Origin: Nocardioides marmoriginsengisoli | GTDB taxonomy: Bacteria; Actinomycetota; Actinomycetes; Propionibacteriales; Nocardioidaceae | Reading direction: 5' to 3' | Length of the DNA stretch: 64,000 nt | NCBI RefSeq assembly: GCF_003725695.1 | Contig: NZ_RJSE01000003.1 | Span: 281,127-345,126, forward strand | Shown: positions 14,627 to 22,143 of the stretch, piece after piece | Numbering within the stretch: position 1 is the stretch's first letter | Layout: each line of letters opens with the position of its first letter | Notes under the pieces: model-generated | What the model saw: only the letters and a program-made list of their open reading frames with translations | Database searches by the model: none | What the model was told of the DNA's origin: nothing | Program-made: the position numbers and the translations under genes

Positions 14627-15537
14627 CCCAGGTCCGCGGGGAGCCCGGGAAGAGCAACCGGCTGGCGCTGCTGGCGACGCTGACCCTGCTCGCGATGACC
14701 GCGTGCTGGGGCTCGACGTTCTACCTGATCAAGGACCTGATGGACCGGGTCCCGGCGGCGGACTTCCTGGCCGTCCGGTTCGCGATCGCGAGCGCGGCGA
14801 TGCTGCTGATCGCACCCCGGGCGATCGGCCGGCTCTCCCCCGAGGTGCGCCGCCACGCCCTCGTCCTCGGCTGCCTGTACGGCGGCGCCCAGATCCTGCA
14901 GACGGTCGGCCTCGCGCACACCGCCGCCAGCGTCTCCGGCTTCATCACCGGGATGTACGTGGTCTTCACGCCGCTGCTGGCTGCCGCGATCCTGCGCACC
15001 CGGATCACCGCGGTCACCTGGGCCGCCGTCCTGCTCGCGGTCTGCGGCCTGGGCGTGCTCACCCTTCAAGGCCTCAGCATCGGGTACGGCGAGGGGCTGA
15101 CCCTGCTGGCCGCCGCGCTCTACGCGCTGCACATCGTCGGCCTCGGCGCCTGGTCGAAGCCGTCGGACGCGCTCGGGATGTCGATCCTGCAGTGCCTGGT
15201 GATCTCGGTGATCTGCCTGATCGCCGCGGCGCCGGGCGGGATCACCCTTCCGGACCGGACCGGGGACTGGATCGCGGTCGTCTACATGGCGCTCTTCGCG
15301 GGTGCCGCGGCGCTGTTCGGCCAGACCTGGGCGCAGGCGCACCTGGCCCCCACCCGCAGCGCGATCATCATGAGCATGGAGCCGGTCTTCGCGAGCTTCT
15401 TCGCGATCCTGCTCGGCGGCGAGTCGCTGACGCTGCGGATGCTCGGCGGCGGGTCGATGGTGCTCGCCGCGATGCTGATCGTCGAGCTGGTCCCGCGACG
15501 GAAGATCGAAGGGGAAGTCACCCACCTCACGGTGTAG
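14623..15537 (+). CDS. EamA/DMT-family transporter
   Basis: A 304-residue drug/metabolite transporter with ten predicted membrane helices arranged as two EamA halves. Each half carries the family pattern: ACWGSTFYLIKDLMDRVPAADFLAVRF in the first, and EPVFASFFAILLGGESLTLRMLGGGSMVLAAMLIVE near the C-terminus. The GTG start at 14623 overlaps the stop of the 26-residue leader. Substrates in this family range from amino acids to sugars and cannot be predicted. It is followed 48 bases later by a lipoprotein gene on the same strand. Confidence 0.88.
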   Translation: MTQVRGEPGKSNRLALLATLTLLAMTACWGSTFYLIKDLMDRVPAADFLAVRFAIASAAMLLIAPRAIGRLSPEVRRHALVLGCLYGGAQILQTVGLAHTAASVSGFITGMYVVFTPLLAAAILRTRITAVTWAAVLLAVCGLGVLTLQGLSIGYGEGLTLLAAALYALHIVGLGAWSKPSDALGMSILQCLVISVICLIAAAPGGITLPDRTGDWIAVVYMALFAGAAALFGQTWAQAHLAPTRSAIIMSMEPVFASFFAILLGGESLTLRMLGGGSMVLAAMLIVELVPRRKIEGEVTHLTV

Positions 15538-15585
15538 CAGCGCGCCCTGCTGACAGGCCCGCCAGCACGGTGCAGGATGGCCGCC

Positions 15586-16167
15586 ATGCACACCTCCCGG
15601 AAGGCCACCCTGGTCGCCGTCGCCCTGGCCGCGACCGCGACCCTCGCCGGCTGCGGCACCGACCCCGCCGAGGCCCGCCGGGTGGTGGCGAAGGCCGAGG
15701 CGCCCGCCGCCGGCTGGTCGCCCGGCGGCAAGCGGGTGGACGTCTTCGCGGACGGCATCGAGCGCGACGACGGGATCTGGAAGGTCCGCGACTACGACCA
15801 GGACGGCGTCGACGACGAGGACCCCGCCTACCTGGCGACCTGGCAGGTCGTGGTCAAGCCAGGCTCCGAGGAGCAGCGCTGCGCGGAGGCGACCGCCTGG
15901 GTGCGGAAGACAGGCGGCCAGCTGCCCGGCGGCGTGGTGGACGACGGCGCCGAGCTCCCGGACGCCGACGCCCTGACCGCACGGTGCGTCAAGTCGCTGA
16001 ACCCCCTGGAGAACGGGTCCAGCAGCAGCACCGGCTACGGCGGCGCACCCGCCACCGAGAAGTACGGCTACCGGTTCTTCGCCGGCCTGACCCAGGAGAC
16101 CAACGGCCCCGAGGTCTCGCTCTCGGTCAACGTCGAGGCGGCCCCGCGGAGCAACTTCAACTCCTGA
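15586..16167 (+). CDS. Exported lipoprotein of unknown function
   Basis: A 193-residue precursor with a signal peptide ending in the lipobox LAGC, with C23 as the lipidated residue. The mature part contains an aspartate-rich DYDQDGVDDEDPA segment that resembles a calcium-binding loop. It also has two further cysteines (EEQRCAEAT and LTARCVK) that could form a disulfide. ATG 15586 is used; ATG 15577 is in frame but leaves a less regular signal peptide. No catalytic motif is visible. It is convergent with the QueA-like gene 7 bases downstream. Confidence 0.75.
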   Translation: MHTSRKATLVAVALAATATLAGCGTDPAEARRVVAKAEAPAAGWSPGGKRVDVFADGIERDDGIWKVRDYDQDGVDDEDPAYLATWQVVVKPGSEEQRCAEATAWVRKTGGQLPGGVVDDGAELPDADALTARCVKSLNPLENGSSSSTGYGGAPATEKYGYRFFAGLTQETNGPEVSLSVNVEAAPRSNFNS

Positions 16168-16174
16168 CCGACCT

Positions 16175-17230
16175 TCACGGCAGCAGCAGCGCGGTGTCGC
16201 CGAACTCGTGCCACTGGTACCCGTGCGCCACCGCCTCGTCGTAGGCCCGCTGGCTGAGCTCCCGGCCGGCGACGGCCTCGACGAGCAGCAGGTGCGAGGC
16301 CTGCGGGTCGTGCCAGCCGGTGACCAGCCCGGTCACGATCCGCGGCGGGTGCAGCGGCGTCACCACCCGGTCGGTCCACCCCGACCTCGCGACCACCCGA
16401 TCGCCCTCGACCGCGGACTCCAGGGCCCGGGTCACCGTCGTACCAACGGCGACGATCCGTCCGCCGCCGGCCCGGACCGTGTTGACCAGCCGCGCCGTCG
16501 TCTCCGGCACCTGGTACCGCTCGGCCTGCGGTGCCTCGCCGGCCTCCTGGCTGGACACCCCCGTGTGCAGGGTCACCGGGGCGATCGTCACGCCGCGGGC
16601 CACCAGGTCGGTGACCACCCGCGGCGTGAACGGGCGCCCCGCGGACGGCATCTCCGCGCTGCCCGGCCTGGTCCCGAAGATGGTCTGGTAGGCACTCAAC
16701 GGGTACCGGCGCGGCAGGTAGCCGTAGGCGATCGGGCGGCCGTGCGCGGCCAGCCGGTCCGGCAGCGGTCCGCTCACCGACGCCCGCCAGAGGCGGTTGC
16801 CGTGGCCGGTCGGCGACGACCCCGTGCGCGGGTACGGCGCCACCAGGTCTACCACCACCGAGCCCGCCAGGAAACGGTCCCCCGGCGCCGCGTCGAGGAT
16901 CGCCCGCTCGGCCGACGGTGCGGTGCGCACCTCGACCACCCAGGTGCCGTCATCGAGCGGCGTGGCCAGGTGCAGCACCACGGGGCCGGCGCCGAGCCGC
17001 TCGGCGTCCAGCTCGCCGGCGACGGTCGCCGAGTCGTTGACCACCACCAGGTCCCCGGGCTCCAGGTACGACGCCAGGTCGCGCACCCGGGCATGGCTCA
17101 CCCCGTCCGGGCCGGCCACCAGAAGGCGGACCGCGTCTCGCTCCAGCCCTCGCGATTCGGGCGGCGCGGGCGCGGTGGCGTCGGCGGGGCTGGAGAACAC
17201 GGTGCTGGGATGCTCATCGAGGATCCGCAT
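16175..17230 (-). CDS. QueA-like S-adenosylmethionine:tRNA ribosyltransferase-isomerase
   Basis: A 351-residue protein with the QueA fold signatures: YLEPGDLVVVNDSATVAGEL at the N-terminus, the PIAYGYLPRRYPLSAYQTIFG segment, AEMPSAGRPFT, and RIVAVGTTVTRALESA near residue 270. True QueA enzymes carry a conserved GxGTFxPV after LHxG. Here the corresponding APVTLHTGVSSQEAGEAPQAE is different, so the reaction may differ from epoxyqueuosine synthesis. No other queuosine genes are in the window. The ATG lies 1 base after the stop of the SDR gene, so the two are cotranscribed. Confidence 0.8.
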   Translation of the reverse strand: MRILDEHPSTVFSSPADATAPAPPESRGLERDAVRLLVAGPDGVSHARVRDLASYLEPGDLVVVNDSATVAGELDAERLGAGPVVLHLATPLDDGTWVVEVRTAPSAERAILDAAPGDRFLAGSVVVDLVAPYPRTGSSPTGHGNRLWRASVSGPLPDRLAAHGRPIAYGYLPRRYPLSAYQTIFGTRPGSAEMPSAGRPFTPRVVTDLVARGVTIAPVTLHTGVSSQEAGEAPQAERYQVPETTARLVNTVRAGGGRIVAVGTTVTRALESAVEGDRVVARSGWTDRVVTPLHPPRIVTGLVTGWHDPQASHLLLVEAVAGRELSQRAYDEAVAHGYQWHEFGDTALLLP

Positions 17231-17231
17231 C

Positions 17232-17930
17232 TCACACCGCCGCCGGCACCGGTACGTCGGCCGCGCGGTAGCGGCCCGACGCCGGGCGCGTCGCGAGCAG
17301 CGCCAGCAGGTGCGGTACGACGGACTCGGGCTCGGGCCGGTCGGAGATGTCCTCGTCGGGGAACGCGTCGGCGTGCATCTGCGTCCGCATGTCCCCGGGA
17401 TCCACCGCGTACGCCGTGATCGCCGGATTCTCGGCACCGAAGGTCAGCACGACGTGGTCGAGGCCCGCCTTCGAGGCGCCGTACAGGCCCCACCCGGGGT
17501 AATGCTCGACGGCGGCGTCCGAGGAGATCCCGACCAGGATGCCCTCGCCGGCGACCAGGTCGTCGAGCAGCTGGGTGGTGAGCACCAGCGGTGCGCCGAT
17601 GTTGTGCCGCCAGACGTGCTGCAGGTCGTCGACGGTCACGTGGGCCAGCGCCGGCAGCGGGGTGCTGCCGGAGACCGGACCGAGCGTGCTGGCGTTGTGC
17701 ACCAGCAGGTCCAGGTGCCCGTGCAGCCGCACGGCGGCGACCAGGCGGAGCCGGTGCTCGGTATCGGTGATGTCGCCGGGAACGGCGAGGATCCCGGGAC
17801 GATCGGCCGCGGCCGCCAGGCGATCCGGGTCCCGGCCGTCGACGATGACGGTCCAGCCGTTGTCGGCCAGGGCGTGGGAGAGGGCGCGGCCGAGTCCGGC
17901 GGACCCTCCGGTGACGAGTGCGACAGGCAT
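17232..17930 (-). CDS. Short-chain dehydrogenase/reductase
   Basis: A 232-residue classical SDR. The Rossmann motif is TGGSAGLGRAL (TGxxxGxG). The NAS motif appears as LVHNAS, and the catalytic Tyr-Lys pair is YGASK with the catalytic Ser in GISSDAA. The AAGGAG ribosome-binding site sits 5 bases before the ATG at 17930. It is divergent from the SoxR gene and shares its operator region, and the QueA-like gene follows 1 base after its stop. Control by SoxR is inferred from this layout. The substrate is unknown. Confidence 0.9.
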   Translation of the reverse strand: MPVALVTGGSAGLGRALSHALADNGWTVIVDGRDPDRLAAAADRPGILAVPGDITDTEHRLRLVAAVRLHGHLDLLVHNASTLGPVSGSTPLPALAHVTVDDLQHVWRHNIGAPLVLTTQLLDDLVAGEGILVGISSDAAVEHYPGWGLYGASKAGLDHVVLTFGAENPAITAYAVDPGDMRTQMHADAFPDEDISDRPEPESVVPHLLALLATRPASGRYRAADVPVPAAV

Positions 17931-17973
17931 TTCTGCTCCTTGATGGATGGGCTCTGTCGTGACATCGTTCAAG

Positions 17974-17989
17974 TTCAAGTCAACTTGAA
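17974..17989. promoter_or_regulatory. SoxR-type palindromic operator between soxR and the SDR gene
   Basis: The palindrome TTCAAGT-CA-ACTTGAA has 7-bp perfect arms and a 2-bp centre. It lies between the divergent genes, 44 bases from the SDR start and 25 bases before the soxR start. Half-sites of the form CTCAAG or TTCAAG are typical of MerR/SoxR binding. On the reverse strand TTGACT (complement of 17979-17984) could be the SDR -35 element. Confidence 0.7.
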
Positions 17990-18013
17990 GTCAAGGCCTT
18001 TCTGGAGATTGCG

Positions 18014-18469
18014 ATGGATCGTCACGACGTGCTCGCCGTCAGCGAGGTGGCCCGGCGCAGCGGGTTCGCCGCCTCCGCGCTGCGCTACTACGAGGACCAG
18101 GGCCTGATCGAGGCGCACCGCAGCGCCGGCGGCCAGCGGCGCTACGAGCGCAGCGTGCTCCGGCGGCTCGCCTTCATCCGGGCGGCGGTGAACATCGGCC
18201 TGAGCCTGCAGGAGATCCGCGAGGAGCTGGACACCCTCCCCCGCTCCCGCACCCCGAACAAGGCGGACTGGCAGCGGATCTCCCGGCACTGGCGCACCCG
18301 GCTGGACGACCGGATCGCCGCGCTCGAACGGCTCCGCGACGGGCTGGACAGCTGCATCGGCTGCGGCTGCCTCTCGCTGCAGCGCTGCGCGTTCTCGAAC
18401 CCCTCCGACATCGCCGGTACGGCGTCCCCGTCCCCCGGCGCCGCCTACCTCCCCGCCGTCCTCCGCTGA
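18014..18469 (+). CDS. soxR: Redox-sensing transcriptional regulator SoxR
   Basis: A 151-residue MerR-family regulator. The HTH begins LAVSEVARRSGFAASALRYYEDQGLI and is followed by GGQRRYERSVLRRL. The C-terminal part carries the SoxR iron-sulfur site with C114, C117, C119 and C125, spaced C-x2-C-x-C-x5-C, for a [2Fe-2S] cluster that senses redox-cycling compounds. GGAGA lies 7 bases before the ATG. The tail after C125 is longer than in E. coli SoxR. The divergent SDR and QueA-like genes behind a palindromic operator are probable targets. In other actinobacteria SoxR controls oxidoreductases rather than soxS. Confidence 0.93.
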   Translation: MDRHDVLAVSEVARRSGFAASALRYYEDQGLIEAHRSAGGQRRYERSVLRRLAFIRAAVNIGLSLQEIREELDTLPRSRTPNKADWQRISRHWRTRLDDRIAALERLRDGLDSCIGCGCLSLQRCAFSNPSDIAGTASPSPGAAYLPAVLR

Positions 18470-18508
18470 GTAGGCCCTTTTCGCCCGTTGAGTGGGCCCT
18501 TCCGGTCC
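18465..18508. repeat. 22-bp tandem repeat after soxR
   Basis: Two full copies of a 22-bp unit, 18465-18486 and 18487-18508, share the pattern GYTGAGTRGGCCCTT with variable last bases, and a partial third copy (GTTGAATC) follows. The array begins at the soxR stop codon and lies before the promoter region of the DUF4190 gene. Function is unknown. Confidence 0.55.
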
Positions 18509-18581
18509 GTTGAATCGTGCGTCGGTGCTCCCCTTCCGGCGCTGTCGCTGGGATACTCGATCACCGACTCAGGAGGGCACC

Positions 18582-19037
18582 ATGAGCGAACAGCCGCCGC
18601 AGGACCCCGGACCGCAGCCGCCGCAGGAACCGTGGCAGGTGCCGCCCCCGCAGTACGGCGGCCAGTACCCGCCCCAGCCCGGCCAGTACCCGCCCCAGCC
18701 CGGCCAGTACCAACCGCAGCCCGGCTACCAGATGCCGCCCCCGACTCCGGGCAATGCGACCGCAGCCCTGGTCCTCGGCATCGCCGGGCTGATCATGTGC
18801 CCGCTCATCCTGTCGATCCCGGCCTGGATCGTCGGCCGGAACGCGGTGAAGCAGATCGACGCGTCCCAGGGCCAGCTCGGCGGTCGCTCGATGGCGAACG
18901 CCGGCTACATCATGGGGATCATCGGGACGATCCTCGGCATCCTGGCCATCATCGCCATCGTGGTGGTGATCCTGGCCTTCCCGGACAGCTGCACCAGCAC
19001 CAGCACCGACACCTCCTTCAGCTTCAACTGCAGCTGA
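18582..19037 (+). CDS. DUF4190 proline-rich membrane protein
   Basis: A 151-residue protein with a proline- and glutamine-rich cytoplasmic N-terminus, followed by a DUF4190-like domain with two membrane helices (NATAALVLGIAGLIMCPLILSIPAWIVG and YIMGIIGTILGILAIIAIVVVILAF). The short exterior tail has cysteines and Ser-Thr repeats. The N-terminal heptads GQYPPQP are encoded by a 21-bp tandem DNA repeat. A perfect AGGAGG ribosome-binding site (18571-18576) lies 5 bases before the ATG. These proteins are common in actinobacteria and have no known function. Confidence 0.82.
   Translation: MSEQPPQDPGPQPPQEPWQVPPPQYGGQYPPQPGQYPPQPGQYQPQPGYQMPPPTPGNATAALVLGIAGLIMCPLILSIPAWIVGRNAVKQIDASQGQLGGRSMANAGYIMGIIGTILGILAIIAIVVVILAFPDSCTSTSTDTSFSFNCS
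18660..18722 (+). repeat. 21-bp coding tandem repeat (GQYPPQP)
   Basis: Three consecutive 21-bp units at 18660, 18681 and 18702 encode the heptad GQYPPQP, GQYPPQP, GQYQPQP. The first two copies are identical and the third has two substitutions. Such repeats vary in number by slippage between strains. Confidence 0.8.
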
Positions 19038-19098
19038 CCTCCGTCTCGCCAACCGAAATCACTGTCCGCCGATTGGACGCTGGAACTACGCTCTGACC

Positions 19099-20145
19099 AT
19101 GGTTGTGGTGATGGCTCCAGGGGCCACCGACGAACAGATCGCGCACGTCACGCAACGCGTCGAAGGCGTCGGCGGTCAGGCGTTCGTGAGCCGCGGTGTC
19201 GTCCGCACCATCATCGGCCTGGTCGGCGACATCGAGTCCTTCCACGGCCTGAACCTGCGCAGCATGGCCGGCGTCGCCGACGTGCACCGGATCTCCGACC
19301 CGTTCAAGCTGGTCAGCCGGCAGCACCATCCGGACCGGTCCACGGTCTGGGTCGGGCGGATCGGCAGCCAGGTCCCGATCGGCCCGGACACCTTCACGTT
19401 CATCGCCGGCCCCTGCGCCGTCGAGACCCCGGGCCAGACGCTCGAGGCCGCCGAGATGGCCAAGGCCGCCGGCGCGACCCTGCTCCGCGGCGGCGCGTTC
19501 AAGCCGCGGACGTCGCCGTACGCGTTCCAGGGCCTGGGCATCAAGGGCCTGGAGATCCTGGCCGACGTCCGGGAGACGACCGGCCTGCCGATCGTGACCG
19601 AGGTCGTCGACGCCCGCGACGTGCCGGTGGTCGCCGAGCACGCCGACATGCTCCAGATCGGCACCCGCAACATGGCGAACTTCGGCCTCCTGCAGGCCGT
19701 CGGCGACGCCGGCAAGCCGGTCCTCCTCAAGCGCGGGATGACCGCGACCATCGAGGAGTGGTTGATGGCGGCCGAGTACGTCGCCCAGCGCGGCAACCTC
19801 GACGTGGTGCTCTGCGAGCGCGGGATCCGGACCTTCGAGCCGAGCACCCGCAACACCCTGGACATCTCCGCGGTGCCGGTGGTGCAGAGCATCAGCCACC
19901 TGCCGATCATCGTCGACCCCTCGCACGCGGGCGGGCGCAAGGACCTGGTGGTCCCGCTCTCCCGGGCCGCGATCGGCGTCGGCGCGGACGGTGTCATCGT
20001 CGACGTGCACCCCGACCCGGAGAACGCGCTCTGCGACGGACCGCAGGCGCTGCTCGGCACCGAGCTGCGCGAACTGGCTCAGGCCGTCCGGACCATCCCG
20101 CCGGTCGTGGGCCGGGTCGACGCTGGCGAGCGCGTACGCCGCTGA
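19099..20145 (+). CDS. aroF: 3-deoxy-7-phosphoheptulonate synthase, AroF (type I-beta) with regulatory N-domain
   Basis: A 348-residue DAHP synthase that condenses PEP and erythrose 4-phosphate in the first step of the shikimate pathway. An N-terminal ferredoxin-like regulatory domain (residues 1-90) precedes the barrel. Catalytic motifs are FIAGPCAVE, RGGAFKPRTSPYAFQG, and PVVQSISHLPIIVDPSHAGG. TACGCT (19087-19092) lies 6 bases before ATG 19099, so the mRNA is probably leaderless. The gene ends convergent with the Ig-like secreted protein. A second, class II, enzyme is encoded at 22144-23496, so two evolutionary types coexist within 3 kb. Confidence 0.93.
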   Translation: MVVVMAPGATDEQIAHVTQRVEGVGGQAFVSRGVVRTIIGLVGDIESFHGLNLRSMAGVADVHRISDPFKLVSRQHHPDRSTVWVGRIGSQVPIGPDTFTFIAGPCAVETPGQTLEAAEMAKAAGATLLRGGAFKPRTSPYAFQGLGIKGLEILADVRETTGLPIVTEVVDARDVPVVAEHADMLQIGTRNMANFGLLQAVGDAGKPVLLKRGMTATIEEWLMAAEYVAQRGNLDVVLCERGIRTFEPSTRNTLDISAVPVVQSISHLPIIVDPSHAGGRKDLVVPLSRAAIGVGADGVIVDVHPDPENALCDGPQALLGTELRELAQAVRTIPPVVGRVDAGERVRR

Positions 20146-20146
20146 A

Positions 20147-21034
20147 TCAGCTCACGACCAGCGTGTAGGTGTGCCGGTCGGTGCCCCCCGCGTCGAAGAA
20201 GTCGTGCGAGGCCATCACCGTGAACGTCCAGGAGCCGCTCTGCTTCGGGACACCGGAGATGACGCCGCTAGCCGACAGCTTCAGGCCCGGAGGGAGCGCT
20301 CCCTCGTCGATCGTCCAGGTGACCTTGCCGATTCCGCCGGCGACCTTCACCGGAGCCGAGTAGTAGGCGTTGCGCTTGGCCTGCGGCAGCGTCGCGGTGG
20401 TGATCTCCATCGTCCGCACCTCGATCTGGTACTGCCGGACCGCAGTCCGCCCGGTCGAGTCGGCGACCTGCACCGTGAAGGTGCGGGTGCCCGGGAACAA
20501 CGCCACCGCGCCGCCGATCTTGCCGTCCTGGGTGATGGTCTTGAAGAACGGCAGGCTGCCCTGGACGATCGACCAGGTGTACGGCTTCTTGCCGCCGGCC
20601 ACCTTGAGCTGGGTGACCGGGTAGGTCTTCCCCTGGTAGATCGTGCTCGGGATCGTGGTCGTGGTGATCTGCATCGGGCCGACGGCGAGGTCGATCACCG
20701 CGGTCGCCGACTGCCGCGGGTTCGCGGTGTCGTGCACCCCGACGGTGAAGACCGCCGGGCCCTCCTGGGTCGGAGTGCCGGTGATCCTGCCCTGCGCGCT
20801 CAGCTTCAGCCCGCTCGGCAGGGTGCCGCTGACCAGCGACCAGACCCGGCCGAAGTTGCCACCGGTCGCCTTCAGCGTGGCCGTGTACGGCGCCAGCACC
20901 GGAGCCGTCGGCAGCGTGCTCGACGTGATCACCAGTGGGGCCGGGGCGGCGACCGCCGGTGAGCCGAACGGGAACGCCAGCACCACGCCGGCGAGCAGGG
21001 CAGTGAGAACGGAGCCGAGCAGCCGAGACTTCAT
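20147..21034 (-). CDS. Secreted protein with three putative-Ig (He_PIG) modules
   Basis: A 295-residue precursor. The signal peptide is about residues 1-29 (MKSRLLGSVLTALLAGVVLAF and then AVAAP). Three similar domains follow (about 33-115, 118-205 and 210-295). Each has the He_PIG pattern of a W-x-L/I-x-G-LP-x-G/F-K core with a G.I.G.P/AV turn and a TFTV strand (for example SGTLPSGLKLSAQGRITGTP). AGGTGG lies 7 bases before the ATG. Such modules mediate adhesion or stabilise extracellular enzymes, but no enzyme domain is attached. It is convergent with aroF, and the cell surface is the expected location. Confidence 0.8.
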   Translation of the reverse strand: MKSRLLGSVLTALLAGVVLAFPFGSPAVAAPAPLVITSSTLPTAPVLAPYTATLKATGGNFGRVWSLVSGTLPSGLKLSAQGRITGTPTQEGPAVFTVGVHDTANPRQSATAVIDLAVGPMQITTTTIPSTIYQGKTYPVTQLKVAGGKKPYTWSIVQGSLPFFKTITQDGKIGGAVALFPGTRTFTVQVADSTGRTAVRQYQIEVRTMEITTATLPQAKRNAYYSAPVKVAGGIGKVTWTIDEGALPPGLKLSASGVISGVPKQSGSWTFTVMASHDFFDAGGTDRHTYTLVVS

Positions 21035-21132
21035 CGAGACCACCTGAGACCTGGGAGGGGTGGGGCCGGCGACTAGCGAAACCGGCTGGTTCTGCATCGT
21101 AGGACGCCGGAGCCGGGCACCGGAAGAGCTGA

Positions 21133-22131
21133 CTAGGCCAGGACCTCGGCCAGAATCGCTCCGGCACGCTCGGCGTCCTCGCGACTCACGTCGAGGTGCG
21201 TGAGCAACCGGACCCGGCGCGGACCCACGGCACCGATCCGGACGCCGCGCTCGGCCGCCGCGGCGACCACCTCGGGCGCCGACGGGACGTCCAGCACCAC
21301 GATGTTCGTCGGCACCGTGCTCGGGTCCACCCCGCAGGCCGCGGCGATCAGGCGCGCGTTCGCGTGGTCCTCGGCGAGGCGGTCGATGTTGTGGTCCAGG
21401 GCGTACTGACCGGCCGCCGCGAGGATCCCGACCTGGCGCATCCCGCCGCCGAGCCGCTTGCGGCGGATCCGGGCCTGCTCGATCGCCTCCGCCGAGCCGA
21501 GCACCACCGAGCCGACCGGAGCCCCCAAGCCCTTGGAGAGGCAGACCGCCATCGTGTCCGCGATCGCGCCGTACTCCGACAGGGCGGTCCCGGTGGCTAC
21601 GTGCGCGTTCCAGATCCGGGCACCGTCCAGGTGGATCGCGCAGCCGACCTCGTCGGCCCAGGTCCGGAGAGCGCGCAGGTCGTCGAGCGGCAGCACCGTG
21701 CCGCCGGCGAAGTTGTGGGTGTTCTCGACCGAGACCGCTGCCGTTCGGACGAAGTAGGTGCCCATGTCGGGGGCGTACAGGTCCTGGATCGTCGGCAGGT
21801 CGAGCTGCCCGTCCGGCTCCACCCAGGTGCGGCTGGTGATACCGGTGAACGCGCCGTGCGCGCCGAGCTCGGCCCGGACGATGTGCGCCCGCGACTCGCA
21901 GAGGATCTCCTGGCCCGGGCTGACCAGGGCCGCCACCGCGAGCACGTTGGCCATCGAGCCGGTCGGCGTGAACAGACCGGCTTCCTTGCCGAACATCGCC
22001 GCCACCCGCGCCTCGAGCGCGGTCACCGTCGGGTCCTCGCCGTACACGTCGTCGCCGACCTCGGCGCTCGCCATCGCCTGCCGCATGCCGGGCGAGGGTT
22101 TGGTCAGGGTGTCGGAGCGCAGGTCGATCAT
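21133..22131 (-). CDS. ltaE: Low-specificity L-threonine aldolase
   Basis: A 332-residue PLP enzyme that cleaves L-threonine or allo-threonine to glycine and acetaldehyde. The start MIDLRSDTLTKPSPGMRQAM and GDDVYGEDPTV are family hallmarks. The PLP lysine is in CLSKGLGAPVGSVVLG, and the preceding HLDGARIWNA places the Asp and Arg that hold the cofactor. RRKRLGGGMRQ is also conserved. AGGA 7 bases before the ATG serves as ribosome-binding site. It lies immediately downstream of the class II DAHP synthase on the same strand. Confidence 0.93.
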   Translation of the reverse strand: MIDLRSDTLTKPSPGMRQAMASAEVGDDVYGEDPTVTALEARVAAMFGKEAGLFTPTGSMANVLAVAALVSPGQEILCESRAHIVRAELGAHGAFTGITSRTWVEPDGQLDLPTIQDLYAPDMGTYFVRTAAVSVENTHNFAGGTVLPLDDLRALRTWADEVGCAIHLDGARIWNAHVATGTALSEYGAIADTMAVCLSKGLGAPVGSVVLGSAEAIEQARIRRKRLGGGMRQVGILAAAGQYALDHNIDRLAEDHANARLIAAACGVDPSTVPTNIVVLDVPSAPEVVAAAAERGVRIGAVGPRRVRLLTHLDVSREDAERAGAILAEVLA

Positions 22132-22143
22132 GCGCTCATCCTG

